From Gnetum montanum (Eukaryota > Streptophyta > Gnetopsida > Gnetales > Gnetaceae): DNA of 64,000 nt. A model generated the notes under the pieces. That model did no database searches and had not been told where the DNA came from. It saw only the letters and a program-made list of their open reading frames with translations. Position 1 is the first letter of the stretch. Each line of letters opens with the position of its first letter. The position numbers and the translations under genes were made by a program. The stretch is taken from NCBI GenBank assembly GCA_015680685.1, contig MNCI01000921.1, positions 109,098 to 173,097 of the forward strand. Reading direction: 5' to 3'. Shown here one piece after another: positions 23,840-36,399 of the stretch.

Positions 23840-24260
23840 GTGAGGACATAGCTCATAACTGAGCCAACCAAGATCTTCCTAGGATCAAGTTGAATCCTAG
23901 AGTTCCACCACCAAGAAGTTTGTAGTTGTAGGGAATTGTTCTCTGGCTACAAAATCTAAGGAGATAGACCCCTTGATGGAAACTCTTGATCAATTAAAGG
24001 ACTTAAGAGCTATGGTGGTTGTAGGTTATACTTTATCAGTTAATCCCAAGCATTCAGCAATGGTGCATGGGATGATGTTGGTTGCATCTCCATCATTGAC
24101 ATGCACCCAATGTATTTTAAATTGTCCTATTTGTATGGTTATAAATAAAGGGCCTATAGTCACTTCCCTATTTTGGGGCTTAACCTTAATTTCACTATCA
24201 TGAAATGTTAAGGGTGTTGATTTCTCCTTCCTTGGTGATCAAGGAATCATCACTATGTGG
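23840..24260 (-). pseudogene. aspartic protease of the giant element
   Basis: On the minus strand a retroviral-type protease is readable: GPLFITIQIGQ, then WVHVNDGDATNIIP, where families of this lineage have VDDGS..N. The active-site motif is therefore changed (Asn-Asp-Gly). After that come CLGLTDKV, SRVSIKGSISLD and, in a second frame, FNLILGRSWLAQL, the usual LGRPW motif. One frameshift and a few stops break it. It follows gag and would be processed from the same polyprotein. Confidence 0.7.
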
Positions 24261-24799
24261 ATGACTTCCTCATTAATAGGGATATCCTCACTAATGGATA
24301 TGAAGGTCAATGTTTTGACTAGCACCTAATGATGTATGGAAAAAGTTATGATCAGGTCATACAAGATTAGAGTTTTGTTTTTCTATATAAGGGATCACTT
24401 GGATTGGTTCATTGGATTGAGGAAGTTTTTGTCATTGTCCATGGGCTTATCACCCTAGTTGTGCTTTACCTTCTCCATGCGTCCCAAAATGTGGACTTCA
24501 ACTTTAGGCTTTGGCTATTGTGGCTCTTCCTTGTTGTCTTGGCTATGGGCTTTGATGTCCTCTTGTGGCTTGTTTGTTGAAGGGGATGGGGTAGAGGAGG
24601 TCATGTGTATAGCTAAAATAGGAGTGGGCTTTGATGGGCCCACTTCCTTTCATACCTCCATATGCTTGTCTCCCTTGTTGTCAATCCTTTGCTTATGCTT
24701 CTTCCTTTAGTTGGCTATAGTTTTTTGGTTGTTAGCCATTGGTTTTAAGGAAGAGGTAGTAGCATTGGCCGTCATAGGAGGTCGTTGTGTAGTTGGTTG

Positions 24800-26984
24800 G
24801 GCTATGGCTATCTAAGTTGTATTGGGTTGAGAGACCTTAATGACAAAAGGTTCCCTTGGAGGCATTCGTGATGGTACTCTCACAACAAAGGGGGATCTTG
24901 AGCTATGGGAAGCTGAAGAAGCCTTTTCATTGTATAGGGTTACTTGGATCATAAATTCTTCTCTTATAGGTCTCTGATTGTCATTGATGTTGAATGCTAA
25001 AATAACATAGAGGCTATCATTAGCATTCAAAGGATCTTTGTAGTCTTACATCGACTGATTTTGTGAAAATTCTTGGCTAAGAGACCATGGATCAAGGTAG
25101 TCTCTTTGGCTATTTTGCATAGTCACTCATGTTTCTTTCAAGCAGCTTCAATTATTTGTTTATGTTGCATGCATCCACTTCTTAATAGTTGGTCTAGCAA
25201 ATCAGATGGTTTCAATGGAAATGTAGTATATTTAAACTTGTCCTTCCTTTCAAAGTTAGGTCTACTTGTTGTCTATGCAATGCTCCCAGAAGTTAATGGT
25301 TGGTTATTGTGATTATTAGTGGGGGCCTTGGGTGGGTTGACCTTTGGCCCTTGGTTCATTGTCTTGGTTTCCTTGGTTACTATTGCTACAATTATGTTTT
25401 TTTGTTTAATCATTTCTTTGTCTCTTCAAGTATGTTGGGTTTTATATGATATAGAGGTTGGGTCATGGCTAGCCTTCGTAGCATCCTCTATATTTTTAGT
25501 TTGTGAAAATGCTTGCCTAAGAGACCATGGATCAAGGTAGTAGAGTTTAGACTCAATGAATTCATTAATTACTCCCTTGAATATGACTAACAAGTGGGCT
25601 TTGACTATGGGCTCTGGAATTTCATTCAATAGTTCATTCCACCACTGAATGAATTTTTGTACAGGTTCTAAAGACCCTTGCTTGACCTTTAAGAGTTGGT
25701 CAAGCGTTGTGTCAGGCTTCAAGTTATACCTGAAGTGGTTGAAAAATTGGGCTATTAAGTCTTCCAGAGAGGATATATATCCTCTAGGAAATGCATGATA
25801 CCAATCAAGTGCTTTCCTAGCCAAAGACATAGGGAAAATCCTCATGATGCTATGAGGCCATGGCTGTAAGAGTAAACATTTAGATTAAAAGGTAATAAGG
25901 TGAGAATTAGGGTTACCTAGGAGGGAGTGTCAAAGGTGGGACTATAGGACTTATGGGATCATCCTGGTAGAAGTTCATAATCTTGATAGTTTGTGCGGTA
26001 GAGGCTTTTAGCCTCTTCAAGTCCTTCATTAGGTCTTGGATCATTTGGAAGGCTTGATCCAAGCCTTACGATGGTGCCATAGTTTGCAACGTTTGTACAT
26101 AAGGTTATGGAATCTATTGTAAGGATTGTGGCCTCATTATGGGTTGCATGACAAATGGAAAAGGTTGTGCTATGGTTGTGGCTTATGGGCTAAATAAAGG
26201 AAAAGATGTTTATGCCAGTACTTCAGGCATAAATGGGACAAATGTTGTATGTGACCCTTGTGTTCCTAGGGGTCTCATGGTGGACTCCATATAAGTAGTT
26301 AATGGATTTGTGATGGTAAAAGCCATCGTTGATGATTTTACATATTGAGACTATGTTGTAAATGGAATTGATGTATTATAGTTTATTGTTTGTGGCATTG
26401 AATGAGTGTGACGTGTGGCTACAATTGACGTGAAATCTATCATAGTAGGGTATGGAGGACTAGAAGATAGTGGCACCATGCCCATGGAGAAAACAAAATT
26501 ATTAGGGGAAGGTTTTTTGAATTTGGGGAATGTTTGTTGGAATAGTCCTTCAAGGATGTTTTCAAGCTTGAATTCTATCTTAAATTCATCCTCCCCTTCC
26601 TATTGTTTCCCAAAGGTAGACTTGTCATCCTCCTCTTCTGTGGAAATCAATTAGGCTAGGATGCTACAATAGACATCGTTAAGAGGAATTTATTCATACA
26701 AGAAATGGATGTACTCTTTTCCATCCTTGTGTATGAGCTCAAACTCCCTTTTGGCCTCAACTTCAATTTGTGGAATTAGCATGCCTACCTATATTTTGGC
26801 ATAAATGAAGTTATAATAATCTTCATTAATGGCTGAAAAGTTAGGACTCTCCCCTTTGACTCTCAAAGATTAGTTACACTCAATGATGGTGCATTCTTTG
26901 GGATCATACACCCTCATGATTTGTTGGTGATGATCTTCGCCAATGAAGGTGAAGGGCAATTTGGTGGGTTTTTGGAAAGACATG
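24800..26984 (-). pseudogene. gag of the giant element
   Basis: Likely start at 26984 (MSFQKPTKLPFTFIGEDHH). The N-terminal part has several stops. The retrotransposon gag core is well preserved at 25845-25426 (FPMSLARKALDWYHAFPRG, LIAQFFNHFRYNLKPDTTLD, ESLEPVQKFIQWWNEL-like), the capsid region that packages the RNA. Downstream, a low-complexity region (25030-24812) leads to the protease. A 41-bp piece of the core (25501-25541) is repeated at 25061-25101 with two differences, so part of gag is duplicated. I see no clear zinc knuckle. Confidence 0.75.
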
Positions 26985-27164
26985 GCTATAATGCTAAGAA
27001 TTGCTTAAAAAATAGGCTATAAATGTTAAAATAGGAGTAAATTCTAGGAATGGAATTCAAAAACTCTTAGAGGAAATAAAAATGGCAAAAAATGATGTTC
27101 TTACTATAATTAGTAAGTGGGGATAAGGGGGGTTTACTCCTTTACCAAAAATGGAATGTTGAAA

Positions 27165-29526
27165 ACATTGGTTTCAAACCTCATCCAAGTTAACTTCCTA
27201 ACTACCTCTACATTGGATATGATAGGGGGGAAAGAAGGGAGGTGACATAATGGAAAACTTATACCTTCTTATTCCAATGTTGGAAAGAGGGAGGAATGTT
27301 TGAAGACTAAAATGGAAACTTTGTAGTTTCAAAAGATGGTTTTGGCACACTACCAACTTTTACCAAAAGGAAGGGAAAAGTAGGCTTGGTTGGTATGGAA
27401 ACCAACGTTAATTTAGTAGAAGAGATTATGGTGACAAAAATTAAATGTTTATTAAGGCTTCCATGTTAGATTTGCTCTAGAAATTTACGATAGATGTTGA
27501 AAAGTTCCAACAACCAAATTGCCCACAACTTTCACACTAAGTTTTGGCTAGAAAATGGCTTTTAATTTGCAACAAAATCAGATCTTATTATAAAATTGGT
27601 TTCAGAATTCATCAATGTTGGCCTTCTAACTACTTTCACATGGGTATGGTAGAGGGGGAAAAGAAAAAGGGTGAGATGATGAGAATCTCACACCTCCTAC
27701 CTTAACATTTATTAGGAAAAGGCTAAAAACAAAAGTGAAAAGTTAGTATTTTTCCACTAAACTTATTTTAGCAAGCTGCCTATTTCCTTAGCTTGGAAAA
27801 GTGGGGGTGGGGGGTGATGGGGGGAACCACCCACTTTAGAAACTAAAGTTTTGGCAATAAGAGGAAAAATAGTAATAGGGGGAAAGAGATATCAACACTA
27901 GCTTTGGGTTATAAAATTCATAGCAAATGCTATGAAAAGCCAAAACCCAACCACCTGTAACTTCCATGTTGCAGTTTTGATCACAAGGGGAAAAGACCAA
28001 CATTGATTTTTCAAGGGTTTTGGGTACAAAAAGTCAAGGAAAATCTTGCATATGACTATGAAAAGAATAGATCTGGTTATAGAATTTGGGCAAAGGTCCT
28101 TCTTCTAGTGCCAAGAAAAACTATAGTGACTAAAAACCTCAATTGCTAGAATGAAAACCAAGGATCCTTGGTGTAAGTAGTTCCCCAACCTCAAATATCC
28201 AAGGCCTCCATGATAAAAATGGAATTCAAAGTTCCCTAGTTGGTCTAGCAGATTAACTAGAGACTTATGAGATGCAAAGCATGGAAATATAAATAGATTT
28301 GAATAATGCACAAAAAATAAAATTTACTTTTGAACATAAAACTCAAAACTTAAAACTTTCTTAAGAAAGAATAAAGAATAAGTTAGAGAAATGTGTACAA
28401 ATGGTGCCTAGATGAGCAAAAATGGGATTCACTTATGCAAGATTTTAAAGCCCTTTGAAGTTGATATGATGTACTCCATGATCTAGGTGCTAAGCGATTC
28501 TTGATGTTATCGAACCTTTCTTCGCTACTACAACCTTGGATTTGTCATTTGGGTCACTATTGGGGGTGGGGCAGGGNGGCCACAATGTTTCCACACTAGG
28601 GTTTAAGAGAATGCAAGTATGGGAACTTGCAAGAGCTCTTTAGTGCTTGAAAATGCCCCAAGTGTAGAATTGTATGTATGTAAATTGCTTAAAATTGCCA
28701 ACCTGCCAAAGTGCTTATGTGCTAAAAAGTGCTAAACCATCCAAAAATTCTTAGAACCTCTAAATGATGTTTGAGCTTGGCTTTTATAGGGTCTTTGGGC
28801 CATGAATGAGGCTACAAATTGGCTATGATTTGGCTATAAATTAGCTTTGAATTGACTACAAATTTGAGGTGATTTTACTACAAATTAGCTACCAACATTA
28901 GGTGAGATGGGTGCCCAAATTTGAGGGGTTACTATACATAATAAGTGCTTCCCCCCATGGCCATTCCGTTTACTATAAATAGTAACTAAGGCACACCTTC
29001 CACATTGGAGATGAATCTTCCACGTTGAGCTCTCCACCATGCTTGTTGAAGTGGATGGTCAATGTTGAAGTGCATGAATTGATGAATTTTTGCTTCCTAT
29101 GGCTTCCTCACTAGGAGTAGGGGGGGTGGGTTGTGGGTGGTGGCCACATTGAAAAGGGAAAGTTTTCAAACCCCTCACCTTTCCATGTTGGGGGTAGGTG
29201 AGATCTACCCCCCCCTGCAAGTGTTTCTAGCATAGAAAAATGCATACCCCCAACCCCATAAAATCCATCAAATTACCTTTTTCAACATCCCAAAAGGCAT
29301 TTTTGACACCCCCGCCTCTCCCTCCACAAAGCCCAAATATAGACACAAGGTGACTTTTTTCACTTGGGGAATGAGGCTTTTTTAGCTCCAAAAGTATAAA
29401 GTATGTGAAATTTCCCTTTGTGGGTTGTAATTTTCACATATACAATGAAATTTTGCCTCAGGTTTCATGGGGTGAAAGCTACATGATGAAGATTGGTTAT
29501 AACATGAAAAATTTTGTAATGTTTCA
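27165..29526 (-). repeat. 5' LTR of the giant element
   Basis: Direct repeat of 7310-9927. The right end is at TTTCA (29526), where homology with the other copy stops. The left end lies between 27130 and 27170. I could not identify the tRNA primer site in the 180 bases before gag. An N at 28577 replaces a stretch of roughly 85-100 bases that the other LTR has at about 8717-8812. Confidence 0.75.
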
Positions 29527-30479
29527 AATCCTTTATTTTGCTTTACTAGTTTCTCATCTATAGCAACTCTCGTCATTCTAGTTAATATCTTCATAAGATA
29601 CATACCTTAGTCAAAGAACTAGGTTAATAAAGCTCCTTGTCAACCATCCCTGATCCCCTTATTGTATCTCAAGAATTGTTGCTACATCTTGTTGATCTTT
29701 TCCTTGATTGATCTCATGGTATTTCAAGTTTTAATTTTTCTTTCTTGTACTTGTATGTAGGAGATCTATTCTACTATTGCTCTAATCTTAAAGTAACAAC
29801 TATTTCCAATTTTTTAAACATGATTTTGCCCAACACTTCTCCCCTTTTTAGGTTACATATACACTCTATCTTTTATTTCCATATTCCATTCTATGTATTG
29901 TTAGTTACATTACATTATGTATATGATATTTTACATAGATTGCATCCATTCATTTCTAATTTCTATTTCACAGAATATTTTTTTCTTAATCCTTTTTTTT
30001 TTGGTGAAAACATGTCTAAAGTTATTAGAATTTTTGATAATATGTAAATCTTTTTTTGATTTAAAAATATAATCTTTGAATCATTTTATGGCCTTGGGAT
30101 GTTTGACTTATTTTGTGTAAGGTTTCTTTAAATTTTATCATGATGATTCTTATTACAATAGCTTCTTTGGCTCTAAAAGAAGAATGAGTTGATAGAAATT
30201 AGCATCATTTCTAGAATTTGCTCGATAACAAACTTTGTAAATCTATCTAACCTATCACATTAAAACTTTGATGTCACATCATTTCTCATATGACTCTTAC
30301 ATGTCAGTTTAAATTGATACCCTTTCACATTATTTTCCAAGTTTCAAACTTGTTTGCAAGAAAACCAAAGCTTTGGTAACAACCTTATGAAGTCATAATT
30401 ACTTTTGAAAGACATCCATAGTAAATGTTATTATCTTCTATTAATTTTTTAAGCTTCAAAAGCTTATTGATCTAAGAAG
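29527..30479. other. unassigned sequence
   Basis: No recognisable domain or LTR on either strand. A T-rich open stretch at 29745-30047 (+) has no family features. Confidence 0.5.
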
Positions 30480-31417
30480 AAACCAAGGATTTTCTGAAGG
30501 GTTGAGTAAAATAGAATATAAGATAGCCTATGCTAAGCCAGAATTGGGATTTCTAATTGTACTAAAAATGTTCAAACACATGGTAGAATATGAAAGGAAT
30601 AATGATCTTCCTCCTTTTCTTTCCAATCCCAATTAGTCCATTAAATTGGATCATGAAGAAGCCAATGAGATCGTAGAATTTATCATGGAATAAAAAAAAG
30701 ATAAAAAAGAACATACACTTACATATTAAGAAAGCTAGAATAAAAACTACCCTAAATTAGCCTCTTGGTTTTAACATGACTATTAGAGAAAAAAAGAAAG
30801 TGTGACTTTAGGATTTCATATTTATCTAACTAATGAAGATGAAGAACCACCAACTAAATGCCTCAATAAAACCAATCCCTTATCTCATCAAATACATAAC
30901 ATCAATGTTACTACTACATAGATTTTTTTACCTAGTTTTGTTACTTCTAATGTGGATCAACCTAGCATTAGCCTTTCAATTAGTTCCATTTCTTCACCCT
31001 ATCACCCATTTCCTCCTAATGAAATTTGCAACCTCCATTCCTTTTCTCAATTTCCAAATCTATTTTTTGGACACTCATATTTCATCCCTCAACATTAGCC
31101 CACTATACCATCATTTTCCTCCATTTTTATTTTTATCATTATTACTCCACCCATGTTTAGTATTTCCTAATCTAGTTATACATACTTTCTCCATGCTCAA
31201 GTCTAATTCTATCTCATTATGACTACTTATTTTGACAACACTTAGATCCATTCCATACATGCATCCTCCTCTAATTTTTCTGCCTACCATTGTCACTCAA
31301 CTTGGACCACACTTTCCTAGAATAGATTTATAGTTGTTACCATTACTTAATCATGTTAAGTTTTTCCTTCAAAGCATCAAAGATAAGATAGTTAAGGCAC
31401 TAGTTATGTAGTAAGGC
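30480..31417 (+). pseudogene. first part of an old Tat-like gag (upstream of the nest)
   Basis: Decayed reading on the plus strand, interrupted at 31417 by another element. It includes a Ser/Pro/His-rich stretch resembling the linker in front of a gag core. The reading continues at 42850, where the gag core is recognisable. The evidence here is mostly positional: the flanks AAGGC (31413-31417) and GAGGC (42850-42854) look like the two halves of a target-site duplication. Confidence 0.4.
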
Positions 31418-33097
31418 TCTCACACCCCCAAATTTAGCTTAGTAATTCTTTTAATTTTTCTTAATTAACTTAAAATCTTGAACCAGCAAACATACTTGAG
31501 TATTATGATCCTTTATTTGTTTCATTAATTATAACAAAAGAATGGGAGCATGGGCTATAATGATGGCAAAAATAAACTTGATCCTAGTAAAGCATGGGTT
31601 CAAGTATTAAAACATTGTAGGAGATTTTAGCATCCTTCAATCTTTAGTTATCATATTACACCAGTTACATCATCCTCCAACCTCTAGCACTTGTACTAAC
31701 TTCACTTGCATGTACCATCATGTAGGAAGAGTTAGTACACTCCAAGTAGTCAAATCCATCTCGATGTTCCCTTTAAGAAATGACTAGAGTGGACCATCAT
31801 AATTACAAAAAATTGTTAGGTCGTACTATTGAATTCATCATCAATAAAGAATAGACTTACCACATAAGACTCCTAGGTATTTATTCTAACACTAACAAAA
31901 ATTTCTAGAGGCTATTAGCCTACCTACAACATCCTGAACATCCTTGTCATTAATTGGTCTCCAATGACAATATTTTGTGTTTGTGCTACCAAGTAATCTT
32001 AAAAGGTTTGTAGCAATTTTGTGGCCCAAGAAAGAAATACTTGAAACTCATATTGCATGATAAGAGCCACCACAATCACCTATAATACTTCTTTTCAACT
32101 AGCATAAGATATTCTAAAATGTCCTCATCATCCATTAGTATCTAATTGCAATATCTAGTGATTGTGCTACCAAGTAACCTTGACAAGTTTGTAGTAGTTC
32201 CATGGCCGAAGTAGGAAGTACTTGAAACCTGGATTGCATGATAGGAATCACCACAATCATCTTTAATGCTCCTTATTAGCTAGGTAACCTACTAACTACA
32301 ATCCTTAGTCTAATTCCAATTTTCTCCTAGACTAACTAGGTCTAAGTCTTATCTAGGATTGAAAGCTTCTTAGAACCTACAAGGATTGAATATGCATGCC
32401 AGCTTCTAAGGTATCTAAGCTAGCCTCATCCATTTCACATACCACATTAAGACTAATTACTACTAATTTGCTACTCAGCCTCATACATGTCCCATACTAC
32501 ATCAAGACTACCTACTATTGTTGGGATGACATAACTTGTGTCTTTTGTAGCATCTAACATATCAAAATCAGCCATTACCCTCTAAGATCATATAGTTAAG
32601 GTAACTCTAGCAATCATAAGACTTTGAAAAGGCATCAAGAAGAAACATTAGCATTAGATCTATGAAGAAAAATGAAATAAAGAATAGATCTACTACCTTC
32701 TTGAACTGACACGATATTTTCTTTATCACATACAATAATTGACAATATCCAAAGTGCAAAGCACAAACAAATTTAAAATAGAAGAAGACATGAATGAAAA
32801 TTGGAGATTGAGAGAGAAGCCTCATAACCTACATATAAAGGCCAAATTGCGCATTCCTATACATGACTTCTAGAAATTTCTAACCTGAGACCTATTATAT
32901 ATGACATATTTAATATAAAGATAAACATCATCTTTAGCTAAGATTAAGATAAACATAATCTTTATCCAAGATTAAGATAAACATCATCTTTAGTAGGGCT
33001 GACATCTAATCATCCTTTCCTTATCCAGAGACAACAAGGTTAGCATCATAAGATAATAATCAAAATGTAAAGAAATACAAAATATTATATTAACCAC
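31418..33097 (-). repeat. 3' LTR of the 2-kb-LTR element, first part
   Basis: It starts TCTCACACCCCC and matches 40836 onward (AATTTAGCTTAGTAATTCTT in both). The Athila element is inserted after 33097; the LTR resumes at 40045. Confidence 0.85.
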
Positions 33098-33840
33098 TAA
33101 TGGGACACGATATTGCATGGGCTGCGATATCGCAGCGCACCACCAAATCTATAAATAAGATGTGGCTCTCCCTTGTTTCTCAATCTAGATCTAGACCTTA
33201 TCCAAACTCTTGCAGTTTTTCCATTCCAGAGTTAGAGTAATTCCCATGTGCCCGCAGTAGGAGTCCCAAAGTGAACGGACCTTTATTTGAGCAAATATTA
33301 TACCTGAGCACAAGTTTGTGTACGGAAATAAAGATAAACTTTTTGGATAAACCTTGTAGTGCATGGACTAAGCTAATTAGGACTTTAATTATTGTCAATT
33401 GTTTAAATGCTTTACTAGTTAATTAAATCACTCTCAACCCTTCTCTCATATTTAAGTGCATTCAGTACAATCACTTAGAGCATGTGCATTACACTTGGTA
33501 ATCCCAGAAGGTTGCATTGGTTTAGGGTGTGAATGACAAGTGGGAATGGCTACTAATGCTAGGCATTAGAACTTAGTTAGTTAAAGTTAGTTACTTAGTC
33601 TCTTCACCCTTTCCCTCATTGGCATAGGCGATAAAACATAAAAGATATAAAAATCACATACCTCAAAATTACTTAACCATACAACCGTGACAAATAAAAG
33701 TAAGTCTGGGAAGACAATGAATGATTAACCTTAATTGTTCCATAAGGCGTGTAGGCACTTAGTCTGCGGAGTTCGACTAGATCGCGCGTGTAACGCTAAT
33801 ATTAGTATGGTTGAGTGTAGGGGTACCTCACCACTCATCA
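33098..33840 (+). repeat. 5' LTR of the deleted Athila element
   Basis: 743 bases, starting TAATGGG (the expected TG is TA) and ending CACTCATCA. It is 91 bases shorter than the 3' LTR because of two length differences: fewer GATATC palindromes near the start, and one instead of two TTGGTAATCC units near 33500. Confidence 0.9.
33150..33157 (+). promoter_or_regulatory. TATA box of the Athila LTR
   Basis: TCTATAAATAAGA lies about 52 bases inside the LTR, and the same box is present in the 3' LTR at 39321-39330. It would start the genomic RNA about 30 bases downstream. Confidence 0.6.
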
Positions 33841-33841
33841 T

Positions 33842-33859
33842 TGGCACCGTTGCTAGGGA
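33842..33859 (+). other. primer binding site, Athila type
   Basis: TGGCACCGTTGCTAGGGA starts one base after the LTR. It is close to the TGGCGCCGTTGCCGGGGA primer site of Athila elements, attributed to tRNA-Asp. The other Athila copy has TGGCACCGTTGCCAGAGA in the same position. Confidence 0.85.
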
Positions 33860-33973
33860 CTAAGTTGTTTGTGCACTAAGTAGAACATAGGAAATCATCC
33901 ACATCATTGGGAAGCTTAAATGAACCCTTAAGGTTAATCATATGAAAAATAATAATAACATAACAACAAATAG

Positions 33974-34067
33974 CACATTGAAGTAAACTAAGATGTATTC
34001 GTCTCATAAAAGCACTTCANTCACATTGAAGTAAACTAAGATGTATTCGTCTCATAAAAGCACTTCA
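33974..34067. other. 46-bp exact duplication around an N (assembly artefact)
   Basis: 33974-34019 is repeated at 34022-34067 with only N and one T between. The repeat length equals that at 9208-9300, which suggests a fixed assembler overlap. The predicted gag start ATG lies in the second copy. Confidence 0.85.
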
Positions 34068-36390
34068 CCACCTAGGGATCACACAAGAGACAGTCGACGG
34101 TTTAACACACGTAACCAAGAACTGCCAGTTCCTCAACAGTATTAGGTGGTATATACTCATCACGATGAGTATATACCTGATTTCAATTTTATCCTCCATC
34201 AAGATGAACAACTGTGTTGGAGAGGCTTGCAAGGTAACATAGTGTTATCTCCAGGACTAGGCAGTCCCTAACATGCTCCTTCGTGCTCTTGCACAAATAG
34301 GCATGATGAAATTATACGCTGAATACATTGCAAAAGATTATGAAATAAGGGATTACCATCCCACATCAGCACAACATCTAAGGGACTCGCGGAAGGAGAG
34401 TTATCACACATCGTTGAAGGGAAAAGGACCCCGCAACGCTTCGCCTGTCATAAGAGAAGTTAAGGGTGGTGAATCTATCTCAATAGGTTCTCCACAAAAT
34501 GATGTTCCCCCTCCTCATGATGGTGAGGAGGTAGGGTATCAGAACCTACACTCTACAATTCACAACCCTGGTTTTGATTCCCATGAACACCAAGTGTTCG
34601 ATGAGGGAACACAAACACATAACAAAGGTGGGAAATTTGATTGTCATCACGATCGAGGCTGTAGCCACCGAAGAGAAGGTAAGAAACATCATCATTGCGA
34701 TGGCTCCCCTTATTTTTTCCCTTCATCACATCATTCACCCTCTCCTTCCACATTAGGACGTAGTCAGAAAGAGCACAACGATGAGGATAAGGGTAAGAAA
34801 AATGAGAGACCTCGATGAGAAAGTCAAGAATGAGGAAAAGGGCATTCTAGAGAGTCAAGGAAAAGAAGGGAAAGTACGGAACCACATAGGCATCATCGAC
34901 GTCATGAGAGAGATGATCATGATGAACCCCTACTTGCCACCTAAAGTATGTTAGACATTACGGAGGTTGTGAGGATACCTACAAGGCACCAAAAAGATAG
35001 TCGGATCAAGAGACTAGACATGAATAATATTCAACAGTTTGAAGGGGGATAGAACGCTGATCCGTAGAACCACTTATCAGCATTCCACGATGTCTATTCC
35101 TTGCAGAATATAGAGAATGAGTGGTAGAAGTTAAAGTTGTTTCCTAGGACACTCATAAAAGAAGAAGAGAGTTGGTACCGATCTTTAGAGCCGGAAACCA
35201 TTAGGAGGTGGAGTACAATGCTAGAATTGTTTAACGATAAATACCAAAAGTACTCCAGAGTGTCCAACTTGTGTAAGCAGATCCAAGGATGGAAGAAGGG
35301 TAATCACAAACCCTTGGATGCTACCATGGGCCGATATTATGCATTGCTACATCGTTGCCCAGACCATGATTATGCACAACAAGATCAACTCCGCCACCTC
35401 GTAGATGGGCTAAGACATGAAACCAGGAGAACCCTTGGAACATATGCCCAAGGGAGATTATTAGAACTTAGGTTCCACAAAGTTCATAGATTGTTGGAGT
35501 AAGTAGCTAAAGAAAAATGGGAACTAAAAAAAATAGAAATCATGGAAGAGTACAATCACGATCCTTCCCTTCGAAAGAGGAGAGTGAGATTTTGTGATGA
35601 AGAGGATGAATCATCACTTGAAGAGTTGGTGAATAGAAAAACCTTGCCACTTCAAAAATTAACAATGGAAGTGTCAGCTAAGGTAGATGAAATATGGAGC
35701 TCCTTAGNTGCACGTGACAAGGGTAAGGGAAAAATGACTATTGCCAATGAGGTTGTGGATTTTGACATGAAAAATGATGGTGGATGTGAGATCTACCAAT
35801 ATGACCATCCTAAAGGATGTTTCCCAATAATCTCACATCTGTAAGAGTTCGGGGTGTATGCACTCAACCCAAGACTTAACAAACGGTAAGCACCCCGAAG
35901 GTTACCTTATCCCCAAGGTAACCCGAGGCAGTTCCACCAACCATTAACATATTATCCAAGTGGAACTCTACCACAGCCTATCAGGCAACACCAGTAGTGG
36001 AAACACCCATAGTCATGGGGGGTTCCACCGCTGAGACAACAATACCCTTACTGGCAACCAGACCCGTATGGCTACTATGTGTAGCAGCCAGTTTCTCCAA
36101 GTGACTCTATGGGTCACGCAACCCCACAACATCACTACCAAGTTCAGGAATATTTTAGGACTCCATCTCCCCCAAGAGATACACCACATGCATACCATCC
36201 TCCAAATCCATCCGCCACTCTTACGTCGATAGTTCCACTACCACCTGCTCCAACAATGCAAGGGAAACTCCCCACTCAACCGTAGCAATGTAATGCTACG
36301 AGACCTGTAAACCTTCAACCCACTACTAGTTTTGGAAACCATACAAAGAGAAGACCTTTCTTCAGAACCAAGAGTCCAAACAAGCTCTCA
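34041..36390 (+). pseudogene. gag of the deleted Athila element
   Basis: Start chosen at 34041 (MYSSHKSTSPPRD), which aligns with the MSPSSYRSTSPPRF start of the other Athila copy. Recognisable parts: a conserved N-terminal block (DEYIPDFNFILHQDEQLCWR), a His/Arg-rich linker (34600-34950), then the gag core at 35137-35502 (LIKEEESWYRSLEPETI, LFNDKYQKYSRVSNL, LRHLVDGLRHETRRTLGTYA) and an acidic region. A Pro/Gln/Tyr-rich linker leads to the protease. Several stops (TAG, TAA) interrupt it, and an N at 35707 obscures one codon. The product would form the capsid. Confidence 0.85.
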
Positions 36391-36399
36391 CAACCACAA

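Larger units (their letters stand above)
7310..29526 (-). mobile_element. giant Tat/Ogre-like Ty3/gypsy retrotransposon
   Basis: Long direct repeats (about 7310-9927 and 27165-29526) bracket minus-strand gag, protease, RT, RNase H, a second (archaeal-type) RNase H and integrase. Two RNase H domains and an RT core of the MPFGLKN-ATYQRAM type are hallmarks of the plant Tat lineage, which includes Ogre. Size (about 22 kb) and LTR length also fit Ogre-like elements. Unusually, about 10 kb of extra sequence separates protease from RT, including a spliced gene on the opposite strand. The coding parts are decayed. The outer LTR ends and the primer site are not resolved, and I could not confirm a target-site duplication. 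Confidence 0.75.

Noticed and set aside
30833-31222. Open frame for a hydrophobic 129-residue peptide
   Set aside because: Another frame of the same stretch gives the Ser/Pro-rich gag-like reading that fits the surrounding element; the hydrophobic one looks like its shadow.
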